This document shows positions 25,732 through 34,430 of a stretch of 35,845 nucleotides of DNA, piece after piece; within the stretch, counting starts at the first letter, position 1, and every line of letters begins with the position of its first letter. The notes below the pieces were generated by a model. That model had not been told where the DNA came from and did not search any database. It saw nothing but the letters and a program-made list of their open reading frames with translations. The position numbers were made by a program, and so were the translations under genes. The DNA comes from Desulfovibrio sp. (GTDB lineage Bacteria > Desulfobacterota > Desulfovibrionia > Desulfovibrionales > Desulfovibrionaceae). The stretch spans positions 1 to 35,845 of the forward strand of contig JAEEPQ010000008.1 in assembly GCA_016284885.1 (NCBI GenBank), written 5' to 3'.

Positions 25732-26784
25732 CTATCCGCAGATCTTGAGCATGCGGGTGAGGGAGAGCGCTGCCGGCTCGCGGTCGGCCTCGTTAAGCAC
25801 GACCGCCTTCCATGTGCCCGCCTCAATGCTCTCAAGGCTCGCCAGCAGCTTTTCCGGGGTGACCATGGCCATGTCGGGGCAGGCCGCCGCCTCGCCGTCG
25901 ACCAGCGGCACGATGCTGCAGGCGTCCTGGCAGCGCTTGGCCAGGCGATGCACCAAGTTGATCTCGGTGCCGACCACGAGGGTTTCCTTGACGCCGTTCC
26001 GAGCCCTGGCCTCGGCATCCTTGATCAGGAAGGACGTGGATCCAGCCGCATCGCAGAGGGCCGTCACCTCGGGCGAGGCTTCGGGGTGCACGGTCACCCG
26101 GCAGCCGGGCCAGGTCCTGCGGGCCGCCTCGATGTGCGCCGGCGTGTAGGCCGCGTGCACGGGGCAGTAGCCGGGCCAGAGCAGGAGCTTGCGCTCGAGG
26201 GGCTGGGCAGAGGGATTGGCGATGCCGTCTGCGCCGAGCTTGAGGATGTGCCATTCGTCCTCGGGAATGCCCAGCTGCCGGGCCGTGTTGCGGCCAAGGT
26301 GCATGTCGGGGATGAAGAGCACGCGCTCGGCTGCGTTGAAGGCCCATTCCATCATGGTCCTGGCGTTGGCGGAGGTGCACACGGAGCCGCCGAACTCGCC
26401 GACCACGCTTTTGAGCGGCACGTCCGTGTTGACGTAGGCCAGCGGCAGCACGTCGAGGCCGAGGGCGCGCATTTGCTCGAGCACGCGTCTGGCGTCTGCG
26501 GCGGCGGCCATGCGGGCCATCTGGCAGTCGGCCGCCGGTTCGGGCAGGAGCACCTTCTGGCTGGGCGAAGCCAGCAGGGCCGCGGACTCGCCCATGAAGG
26601 ACACGCCGCAGAAGACGATAAACTCGGCATCGATGGAGGGGATGCGCCGGGCCAGCTCGAGCGAGTCGCCCGTGACGTCGCAGTGCTCGACGATGGCGTC
26701 GTTCTCGTAGTGGTGGCCCATGATGCAGAGCCGGGAGCCGAGACGCTGGCGTATGGATTCGATGGCGCGGGAGATGTCCTGCAT
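25732..26784 (-). CDS. nadA: Quinolinate synthase A
   Basis: IMGHHYENDAIVEHCDVTGDSLELAR...FCGVSFMGESAALLASPSQKVLLPEPAADCQMA...AYVNTDVPLKSV. Confidence 0.93.
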   Translation of the reverse strand: MQDISRAIESIRQRLGSRLCIMGHHYENDAIVEHCDVTGDSLELARRIPSIDAEFIVFCGVSFMGESAALLASPSQKVLLPEPAADCQMARMAAAADARRVLEQMRALGLDVLPLAYVNTDVPLKSVVGEFGGSVCTSANARTMMEWAFNAAERVLFIPDMHLGRNTARQLGIPEDEWHILKLGADGIANPSAQPLERKLLLWPGYCPVHAAYTPAHIEAARRTWPGCRVTVHPEASPEVTALCDAAGSTSFLIKDAEARARNGVKETLVVGTEINLVHRLAKRCQDACSIVPLVDGEAAACPDMAMVTPEKLLASLESIEAGTWKAVVLNEADREPAALSLTRMLKICG

Positions 26785-27054
26785 GGCTGCTCCTCGATGG
26801 CTGGGGAAGCCGGCTTGTGCATTCCAGGGAATGCGGTGATCGCGCGGGAACCCGCGCTGGCCAAGGGTCCGCAGAGGGTATCGGGAAGTCTATGCCGTCT
26901 GGGAAAAAAGTCCATACCTGAGCAGTTCGCGTCTTTCCGCATCTTGTCCAGCCTGCGGGCATTTGCTACAAGAAAACGCTAGCCAGCAGGGCCCGTCCGC
27001 CGCTTTCTTTCGGCGCTGGGCGGGACGCCATTGTGGCAGCCGGGGAGGCTGTTC

Positions 27055-28644
27055 ATGAGCAACGCGTCGCAATACGGAACCGGTGCGGACAAGGACGAAC
27101 GCAGGGATCATTCCGAACGGGAAAATCCGGACCTGCCAGTTGATGCCAGTCCGGCTGACGGCCAGCAGGACGTGCTCGCGCAAGATGCGCAAGAGGCGGA
27201 ACATGCGGACCTTGCGGAAGGCCTCGGACCTGGAGAACATGCTTCTGCATCGTCCCGCCAGGATGGCCTCGGCGGGCCTGATGCCGGCACCAGCGCCGCC
27301 GCAGGCGGGGAGAGGAGCGGGGATCCCGGCGACGACGAGCAGATGAGCGAAGCCTGCCGTTCGGCGGCCGAGGAAGCCGCCTTCGTGCACCCCGCCGACC
27401 TCGCCGACCATCTCGAGAACCTGGACCTCCAGGCTCAGGTCTGCGCCCTGCGGCGCATGGCCAGGGAGGACGCGGCCGAAGCGCTGGCCGAACTCGAGGA
27501 AAACGTCGCCGTCGACGTGCTCGAGAACCTCGATGCCGACGACGCTGCCCAGATCATTGCGGAGATGGAGCCCGACGACGCTGCCGACGTGCTCGACGAG
27601 CTCGACGAGGCGCACCGCAACGTGCTGCTGGGTCGCCTCAACAAGGAGGATTCCGAGGAGCTGAGAAACCTCCTCAACTTCCCGCCCGATTCCGCTGCCG
27701 GCGCCATGAACACAGAGGTCATCATGCTTGAGGACCACTGGACCGTGGACCACGCCATCAACCACATCCGCAAGGAGATGGAGCTCGAGAAGGAAAGCCC
27801 CTACTACGGCTACGTGGTGGATTCCGTGGACAAGCTCGTGGGCGTGCTCTCCCTGCGCGACCTCATGCTGGCCAAGCCCGGCACCGTGCTCGCCGACGCC
27901 GTCCACGGCCAGAACGTGGTGAGCGTGCTCTACGACGCCGACCGTCGCGACGTGGCAGCCGAGCTCAACCACTACAACTTCATGGCCCTGCCCGTCGTGG
28001 ACTACGAAGGCCATCTCATGGGCGTCGTCACCTACGACGACATCATGGACATCATGCACGAGGAGGCTAGCGCCGACATGCTCGGCATGGTGGGCGCCGA
28101 CCCCGAAGAGACGGTGGACACCCCCTGGTTCGAGAGCGTGTGCAAGCGCCTGCCGTGGCTGTGCGTCAACCTCATCAACTCCGCCCTCTCGGCGTCCGTG
28201 GTCTACAAGTTCGACGGCACTATTGCCCAGATGGCGGTGCTCGCCGTCCTTATGCCCATGGTGGCCAACCAGGGTGGCAACGCCGGCCAGCAGGCGCTCG
28301 CCGTCATGATCCGGCAGCTGGCCACGGAGCGCTTCGATGTGCACAAGGCCTGGAAGGCGGTGCTGCGCGAGTGCAAGATCGGCCTCGTTGCCGGCCTTGC
28401 CATGGCTCTGCTTGCCTTCCTCGGCGCCTGGTGGTTCACCGGCTCCGAGCTCGTCGGCGGGGTCATGGGGGGCGCCCTGCTCTGCGACATGCTGCTCGGC
28501 GCCATAGCCGGCGGCTCCATCCCGCTCATCTTCAGGGCCCTCGGCCGCGATCCGGCCCAGGCCTCCAGCATCTTCCTGACCACCATTACCGACGGCGCGG
28601 GCTTCTTCCTCTTCCTCGGCCTGGCGACGCTTTTCCTCTTCTGA
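27055..28644 (+). CDS. mgtE: Magnesium transporter with acidic N-terminal extension
   Basis: MgtE N domain (HPADLADHLENL...), CBS pair (GVLSLRDLMLAKPGT...GVVTYDDIMDIMHEEASADML), and membrane domain (LMPMVANQGGNAGQQALAVMIRQLA; TTITDGAGFFLFLGLATLFL). Confidence 0.93.
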   Translation: MSNASQYGTGADKDERRDHSERENPDLPVDASPADGQQDVLAQDAQEAEHADLAEGLGPGEHASASSRQDGLGGPDAGTSAAAGGERSGDPGDDEQMSEACRSAAEEAAFVHPADLADHLENLDLQAQVCALRRMAREDAAEALAELEENVAVDVLENLDADDAAQIIAEMEPDDAADVLDELDEAHRNVLLGRLNKEDSEELRNLLNFPPDSAAGAMNTEVIMLEDHWTVDHAINHIRKEMELEKESPYYGYVVDSVDKLVGVLSLRDLMLAKPGTVLADAVHGQNVVSVLYDADRRDVAAELNHYNFMALPVVDYEGHLMGVVTYDDIMDIMHEEASADMLGMVGADPEETVDTPWFESVCKRLPWLCVNLINSALSASVVYKFDGTIAQMAVLAVLMPMVANQGGNAGQQALAVMIRQLATERFDVHKAWKAVLRECKIGLVAGLAMALLAFLGAWWFTGSELVGGVMGGALLCDMLLGAIAGGSIPLIFRALGRDPAQASSIFLTTITDGAGFFLFLGLATLFLF

Positions 28645-28659
28645 CGGGGGCAGGGCGGT

Positions 28660-31600
28660 TCAGCCTGCGGACAGAAGGCCCGCTTCGGCGAGCGCGCTTT
28701 GAGCGCGTTCCAGCAGCTCCCGGTTCCGGCTGGCGTCAGGCCCGCTTTCCTGTCCAGCTGCTGGGCTGGCTTCGCCTCTGCGCCAGGCGTCGCGCCATGC
28801 AGCCACGGCCTCGTAGAAGGCGGGGCTGGGCGTGACGCTGGCGCCGGCAAGGGGCACGATCGCCCTGGCGCCGCCTGCCTGCAGCACGAAGCGCACCCGC
28901 ACCCAGCCCTGGTGTCTGGCGCACAGTTCCCTGAAGGCCTGGGCTGCCTCGGCGCCAAGCCCTTCGGCCTGCACAAGAATGCTGACTGGAGCTGGGATGA
29001 GCTTGGCGCACTCCTCAAGCAGGAGCAGGCGCCGCAGGGCGAGCGAAGGCTGGGCTGCACCGTCCTTGCCGCCGTCTGCACCCCGTCCTTCCAGGTCAAG
29101 CCGGCCCTCGGCAAAGACGGGGAGGCTTTCGGCATGCGCCTGCCTGGCCTTTTCCAGGAACTGGCCGTCAAAGACGGCCGCCTTGGCCCGGCCCGTGCCG
29201 TCCTCGAGCTCCAGAAAGGCCATGGGCCGGCCCCGGCGGTCTTTCGTCTCCCTGAAGGAGGCAGGCATGGCGCAAAGCCGCACGGCGCTTCCCTGCGGCA
29301 GGGACTGGAGGGCCCGCAGACGCGTGCAGCCAAGGCGCAGGAATTCGCCGGTCCAGGGGTCGAGGGGATGGCAGGAAAGGCAGGCGCCGAGCAGCTCCTG
29401 CTCGTCGCGCATGAGGACGCTGGGTTCGTCGGCGGCAAGGGTGCCGGGCTCCGGCTGGGGCCGTGCCCCGCGCCAGTCAGGCAGGAGCCTGAGCAGGGGG
29501 CGCTCGCCTCGTTTGGCCTCCGCCAGGGCCCGGGGAAGCATGGCGAGCAGATGCGTCCTGGGAAGGCCTGAAAAGCTGAAGGCGCCAGCCCGGATCAGAG
29601 CTTCCACGGTGCGCCGCGTGATTTTGGCGGAACTCACTCTCGCGCAGAAGTCCTCCAGCGAGAGGTAGGGGCCCCGGGCGCGCCTCGCGACGATCTCGCG
29701 CGAAGCCTCGGCGCCGACGCCCGCCACGGCATTGAGGCCGAAGCGAACCCGGCCCTGGCTGCAGGAAAAGGCGCCTGCCGAGACGTTGACGCAGGGGAGA
29801 TCGACAGGGATTTCCCGCTCCCGGCACAGGGCGAGGTAGGCTGCGGTTTTCTCCGGCCAGCCGCTGACGCTGGTCAGGAGGGCCGCCATGAAGTGGGCCG
29901 GATAGTGCACCGCGAGCCAGGCCGTCCAGTAGGATGTCAGGGCGTAGGCCACGGAGTGGGCCTTGTTGAAGCCGTAGGATGCGAAGGTCTCCATCTGGGC
30001 AAAGACGGCAAGGGCCTCCGCGTCCGAAAGCCCCCTGCCGGCGCAGCCCCGGAGGAAGCGCTTGCGGGCCTCGCTCATGGCTGCCGCGTCCTTCTTGCTC
30101 ATGGCCCGGCGGAGCAGGTCAGCCTCGCCGAGGCTGAGGCCGCCTGCGATCTGCGCTATCTGCATGACCTGCTCCTGGTAGAGCACGACGCCATAGGTGT
30201 CCTTGAGGCAGTCCTCCAGCGAGGGGTGAGGATAGGAGACGGGCGCCTCGCCGTGCCGGCGGCGTATGAACTCCTCGGCCATGCCGGACTCCAGCGGTCC
30301 CGGCCGGTAGAGGGCGAGCAGGGCGGCAAGGTCGGAGAAGCGCTCAGGCCGAAGCTTTCGCAGGTACAGCTTCATGCCCCGGCTCTCCATCTGGAAGACG
30401 CCGTCAGTCTCGGCCCGGCGGTAGAGCCGGTAGACGGCAGGATCGTCCAGAGGGAAGTCCTCGGGATCGGGAACGCGCCCCCCTTCTGCGCGCACGCTCT
30501 CCAGGCAGTCCTGGATCACGGTCATGGCCGTCAGGCCAAGCAGGTCGAATTTCACGAGGCCCGTCTTCTCCACCATGGGGCCGTCGAACTGCGTCACGAG
30601 TTCGCCGTGGCGTCCGCGCATGAGCGGAATGCGCTCTGCCAGGGGGCCGTCCGACATGACGATGCCGGCAGCGTGCATGCCGACCTGCCGGGGCAGGCCT
30701 TCCAGCCGGAGCGCCGTTTCGACGAGGCGCCGCACCCGGCCGTCGCGGCGGGCCTCCTCCTGCAGATCCGGACTCTGGGCGAGGACGTCGGCCAGCTTCC
30801 TGTGGAAGGTAAAGGCGGGAAAGTGCCTGGCCAGGCGCGTGCGCTCCGCAAAGGGCATGCCGAGCACGCGCCCGGCGTCCTGGATGACGCCTCGCATCTT
30901 GAGCGTCGAAAAGGTCGCAATCTGGGCAACGCAGCCCTCGCCGTAGCGCTCGATGAGGTGCCGGATGACCTCGCCCCGCCGTCGCTCGCAGATGTCGGTG
31001 TCGATGTCCGGCAGGGAGGCGCGCTCAGGGTTGAGAAAGCGCTCGAAGACGAGGCCGTGGGGCAGGGGGTCGAAGCTGGTGATGCCCATGGCCCAGGCCG
31101 CCAGCGATCCGCCGGCCGAGCCCCGGCCTGGTCCCACGGGGATGCGCCGGGAACGGGCCCAGGCGATGAATTCGGCAACGATGAGGAAGTAGCCCGCAAA
31201 GCCCATCCTGACGATGACGCCGGTCTCGTAGGCAAGGCGATCGTCGTAGGCTCTCCGCTCCCCGGGCGCAAGGCTGCGGCCCGCTAGCCGGCGCTCCAGG
31301 CCCTCCCGGGCAAGTCGCTGGAATTCCTCCTCCGGCAAACGTCCCTCCGGCATGGCGCAGGAGGGCAGAACCCGCCTGCCGAAGGGAAGCTCCACCCGGC
31401 AGGCCGAGGCTATGGCGCAGGCGTTGGCCAGGCCCTCGGGACAGGAGGCGAAGCGCTCCTGCATTTCCTCCGCGCTTTTGAAGCGCAGATCCCGTGCGGG
31501 ATAGAGCAGGTCGCCGGCATCGGCCAGCGTCGTCTGGGCCTTGATGCAGCGGAGCACGTCCCTGGTCGCGGCGTCCTCGAAGTCGAGGTAGTGGCAGTCG

Positions 31601-32208
31601 CCCGTGGCGACGAGCGGCAGTCCCTCCGTCTCGGCCAGCTCGCAGAGCCGCTCGTTGACGGCGTCCTGCTGGGGGATGCCGCTGTCGACGAGCTCGATGT
31701 AGAAGCGGCCGGGAAAAAGGCGGGCAAAGCGCCTGGCAAGGGCTCTGGCCTGGTCCATGTCGCCTCTGGCGCAGGCCCGGGGCAGGGCGCCCTCGAGGCA
31801 GGCCGAGAGGCAGAAGAGATTGCCGCCCAGACGGGAGAGCAGATCCCAGTCTATGCGGGGTTCACGCCTGGCCTCGGACCAGCCTTCGGTCCAGGAGAGG
31901 CTCGAGAGCAGGGAGAGGGAGCGCCAGCCGTCAAGGTTCGCGGCCAGCAGCACGAGATGGCTTGGCGGATCGGCGGCCAGCTTCAGCCTGTCGTCGCAGA
32001 GCCTGAACTCGCAGCCGAAGACGGGACGGATGCCGTGCCGCCGGCAGGCCAGCTGGAACTGGGCGTGGCCGCAGAGATTGGCGTGGTCGGTGACGGCCAC
32101 GGCCGGCATGCCGTATTCGCAGGCCCGAGCGCACAGTTCGTCGAGGCGCATGGCGCCGTCGAGCATGCTGTACTCCGAGTGGCAGTGCAGATGGACGAAG
32201 TCGGCCAT
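28660..32208 (-). CDS. dnaE: DNA polymerase III subunit alpha
   Basis: 1182 aa; PHP HLHCHSEYSMLDGA; GPGRGSAGGSLAAWAMGIT; PDIDTDICERRRGEVIRHLIERYG; YRPGPLESGM; QEQVMQIAQ. Confidence 0.95.
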   Translation of the reverse strand: MADFVHLHCHSEYSMLDGAMRLDELCARACEYGMPAVAVTDHANLCGHAQFQLACRRHGIRPVFGCEFRLCDDRLKLAADPPSHLVLLAANLDGWRSLSLLSSLSWTEGWSEARREPRIDWDLLSRLGGNLFCLSACLEGALPRACARGDMDQARALARRFARLFPGRFYIELVDSGIPQQDAVNERLCELAETEGLPLVATGDCHYLDFEDAATRDVLRCIKAQTTLADAGDLLYPARDLRFKSAEEMQERFASCPEGLANACAIASACRVELPFGRRVLPSCAMPEGRLPEEEFQRLAREGLERRLAGRSLAPGERRAYDDRLAYETGVIVRMGFAGYFLIVAEFIAWARSRRIPVGPGRGSAGGSLAAWAMGITSFDPLPHGLVFERFLNPERASLPDIDTDICERRRGEVIRHLIERYGEGCVAQIATFSTLKMRGVIQDAGRVLGMPFAERTRLARHFPAFTFHRKLADVLAQSPDLQEEARRDGRVRRLVETALRLEGLPRQVGMHAAGIVMSDGPLAERIPLMRGRHGELVTQFDGPMVEKTGLVKFDLLGLTAMTVIQDCLESVRAEGGRVPDPEDFPLDDPAVYRLYRRAETDGVFQMESRGMKLYLRKLRPERFSDLAALLALYRPGPLESGMAEEFIRRRHGEAPVSYPHPSLEDCLKDTYGVVLYQEQVMQIAQIAGGLSLGEADLLRRAMSKKDAAAMSEARKRFLRGCAGRGLSDAEALAVFAQMETFASYGFNKAHSVAYALTSYWTAWLAVHYPAHFMAALLTSVSGWPEKTAAYLALCREREIPVDLPCVNVSAGAFSCSQGRVRFGLNAVAGVGAEASREIVARRARGPYLSLEDFCARVSSAKITRRTVEALIRAGAFSFSGLPRTHLLAMLPRALAEAKRGERPLLRLLPDWRGARPQPEPGTLAADEPSVLMRDEQELLGACLSCHPLDPWTGEFLRLGCTRLRALQSLPQGSAVRLCAMPASFRETKDRRGRPMAFLELEDGTGRAKAAVFDGQFLEKARQAHAESLPVFAEGRLDLEGRGADGGKDGAAQPSLALRRLLLLEECAKLIPAPVSILVQAEGLGAEAAQAFRELCARHQGWVRVRFVLQAGGARAIVPLAGASVTPSPAFYEAVAAWRDAWRRGEASPAAGQESGPDASRNRELLERAQSALAEAGLLSAG

Positions 32209-32238
32209 GGCCGGCAGGCGAACCGCGATGCCGCTTGG

Positions 32239-32703
32239 CTAGAAAAGCTCGGCGCTGACCTTGACGACGGCCTTTCTCGTGGGGCCAGGCCTGTCCACGG
32301 CCAGGTTCGGGGCGTGCAGCTCGCGGGGGTAGTAGAGCGTGTAGTCCATGGGCGCCAGAACCACGCTCTGCACGGCTGGCTGGGGAGGCCAGAAGGCCAC
32401 GTCCTGCTCCGCCAGCCTGTCCTCCTCGGCGGAGCCCTCGGGGTAGTGCGTGCAGTAGTCCTGCCGCTCTGCGCCTTCGAGGAGGACCTGGAGATCGGCG
32501 TAGCGCAGGTGGGACTCGAGGCGTCCCTCGCAGGGATCCTTGGTGCCCGGCTCGGAGATGGAGACGTAGACGCGGCCGCCGTCTATCTCGTGGCGGCCGC
32601 ACGGGGCGTCGAGGTGCGCCAGAAGCCAGGCGACGCCGAGGTCGAAGGCTTGGGGAAGGCGGGTTTTGTCGATGTCCCAGTTGGCGAGTGTTCCTGTCTG
32701 CAT
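32239..32703 (-). CDS. YhcH/YjgK/YiaL family protein (DUF386)
   Basis: 154 aa; LESHLRYADLQVLLEGAE...LAPMDYTLYYPRELHAPNLAVDRPGPTRKAVVKV (cupin-like YhcH signature). Confidence 0.85.
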   Translation of the reverse strand: MQTGTLANWDIDKTRLPQAFDLGVAWLLAHLDAPCGRHEIDGGRVYVSISEPGTKDPCEGRLESHLRYADLQVLLEGAERQDYCTHYPEGSAEEDRLAEQDVAFWPPQPAVQSVVLAPMDYTLYYPRELHAPNLAVDRPGPTRKAVVKVSAELF

Positions 32704-32935
32704 GCTGCTCCTCCTGCCGGGGACGAAAAGGCTCTGCCCGCGGGAACATCCCCGGGCGGCCTCTTGCCGGCAAAAGCCATTCTAGCCTCTTTTGCGCTCC
32801 GAAGCAAAAACGGCTCTTCCCAGTCGGACTGCAGGGACTTATTATAAAGAGTGTCGCGCCCCGTGCGGACGGTATCGTGCCTTCCGCCTCCGGCCCTCCG
32901 CAGCCGCTTTCTCCCCCGTTTCCCCCAAGGAGGAA

Positions 32936-34147
32936 ATGATGCGCTGGATTACGAAAGTCATGACCCTTGTCGGCCTGTTCTTCCTCGTTGCCGTGGCAGC
33001 CCTGCTCCTGCAGATCGACGCGGCATCCGTCGGCACGGCCGACGCCCTCGTGCCGGGCTCCGGCCGCTGGGTGTGTCTTTTCCTGATACTTGCCGAACTG
33101 GCGGGCTTTGCCTGGCTCTACCTCGCCGTCGTCCCCAGGGGTGGCAAGATGGTGCTCAAGGAGCACGCCACCGATGAGGACCGCAGGGTCTTTGCAGCTG
33201 AGATGGCGAAGCGTCTCGCCAGAAACAAGTTCGTCCTCGATGCCGGCCTCAAGCCTGAGGACCCGGACTTCCTCGAGCGCTCCCTGGCCCTGCTCGACGA
33301 GGAAGCGGATCGGGAGATCCGCCTCGGCGGGAAGCGCGTCTTTCTCGGCACGGCCCTCGCCCAGAACGGCCGGCTCGACGCCCTCATCGTCTTCTTTTCG
33401 CTGGTGCGCATGATCTGGCGCATCTCCGCCATCTACAACCAGCGTCCGACGCCGCGCGAGATCATGAGCGTCTACGCCGCCGTCTCGACGACCACCTTCG
33501 TGGCCTTCTCCATCGACGCCCTCGACATCCCCCAGACCATCACCGACTCGGTGGGCCAGATCGTGCCCTCCGTGGCGCCGGCCATGGGGGCCGCGTCGCT
33601 GCCCTTCGTGGGCTCGGCCCTGCACGTCTTCACCCAGGCCGCCATCGAGGGCGCGGCCAACTGCCTGCTTGCCGTGCGCTCCGGCGTCGTGACCAAGAAG
33701 GCCTTCCGCTATGCCGTCTTCGGCGGCGAGGAGGCCCAGAAGCGCGCCTGCATCGCCGAGACCGGCTCCATCCTCATCGACATCACCCAGGAGACCATGG
33801 GCGCCATCATCGCGGCCATGAAGAAGCAGCTGCTGGCCCTTTCCTCGCTGACCGGCAGAAAGGTGGCAGAAGCGGGCGGAACGGTTGCCGGCACCGTGGC
33901 TGGCGCGGCCGCAGGGGCCGCCGAAACCGTGGCCGGCGGCGTGGTGAGCGCCGGCGTCAAGCTCGGCGAAGCCGTCGTAGGCGGCGCAGAAAGCCTAGGC
34001 GATGCCGTCATCTCGGGTGGCGGCGCCATGGGAGGCGGCATCCAGACCGGCGCCCGCATGGTCAAGTCCGCAGGGTCCATGGCCTGGTCGGTCGCCAAGA
34101 AGGGCGGAAGCCTCATCGGCGGCCTCCTCCACAGGAACAAGGAATAG
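32936..34147 (+). CDS. DUF697-like membrane protein with Ala/Gly/Val-rich C-terminal tail
   Basis: N-terminal TM segments MMRWITKVMTLVGLFFLVAVAALLLQ; VFFSLVRMIWRISAIYNQRPTPREIMSVYAAVSTTTFVAF; RBS AAGGAGG. Confidence 0.7.
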   Translation: MMRWITKVMTLVGLFFLVAVAALLLQIDAASVGTADALVPGSGRWVCLFLILAELAGFAWLYLAVVPRGGKMVLKEHATDEDRRVFAAEMAKRLARNKFVLDAGLKPEDPDFLERSLALLDEEADREIRLGGKRVFLGTALAQNGRLDALIVFFSLVRMIWRISAIYNQRPTPREIMSVYAAVSTTTFVAFSIDALDIPQTITDSVGQIVPSVAPAMGAASLPFVGSALHVFTQAAIEGAANCLLAVRSGVVTKKAFRYAVFGGEEAQKRACIAETGSILIDITQETMGAIIAAMKKQLLALSSLTGRKVAEAGGTVAGTVAGAAAGAAETVAGGVVSAGVKLGEAVVGGAESLGDAVISGGGAMGGGIQTGARMVKSAGSMAWSVAKKGGSLIGGLLHRNKE

Positions 34148-34171
34148 CTCCGCTAGCGTGCGCAGTTTCAG

Positions 34172-34215
34172 GAGCCTCCCGGATCGGCCTTGCCGTCCGG
34201 GAGGCTCTCGGCATT
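34172..34215 (+). terminator. Terminator after the DUF697-like gene
   Basis: GAGCCTCCCGGA ... TCCGGGAGGCTC 12-bp perfect stem then TCGGCATTTTT. Confidence 0.7.
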
Positions 34216-34339
34216 TTTGAGGCAGGCGCATCGCGAGTTCGGCATCTTCGCGCCAGAGCCGGTTTGCGCCGGACAGGGGCCTCTGGTACGTTGAGAGCAG
34301 ACAGAAAGCTGTGGCTTGTAGGTTTTGACGGAGGAGTGG

Positions 34340-34390
34340 CGCGCCTGGGAGATCATGCGCCGTGCGAGGCATCGCACGGCATGTGGCGCG
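34340..34390. repeat. Extended imperfect stem-loop just upstream of the AAA-ATPase-like gene
   Basis: CGCGCC...CATgcGCCGTGCGA-ggca-TCGCACGGCATGtGGCGCG. Confidence 0.55.
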
Positions 34391-34430
34391 AAACTTCTGA
34401 GGTCGCCGAGAAACAGTTGTGGAGTTGTTT

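Noticed and set aside
28660-32208. Error-prone DnaE2-type polymerase with a mutasome cassette
   Set aside because: The PHP domain keeps HLHCHSEYSMLDGA and no imuA or imuB genes are adjacent, so this reads as the ordinary replicative DnaE.
29893-32847. Plus-strand ORFs of 464 and 418 aa (29893-31287 and 31591-32847)
   Set aside because: Antisense to dnaE, which is unambiguous.
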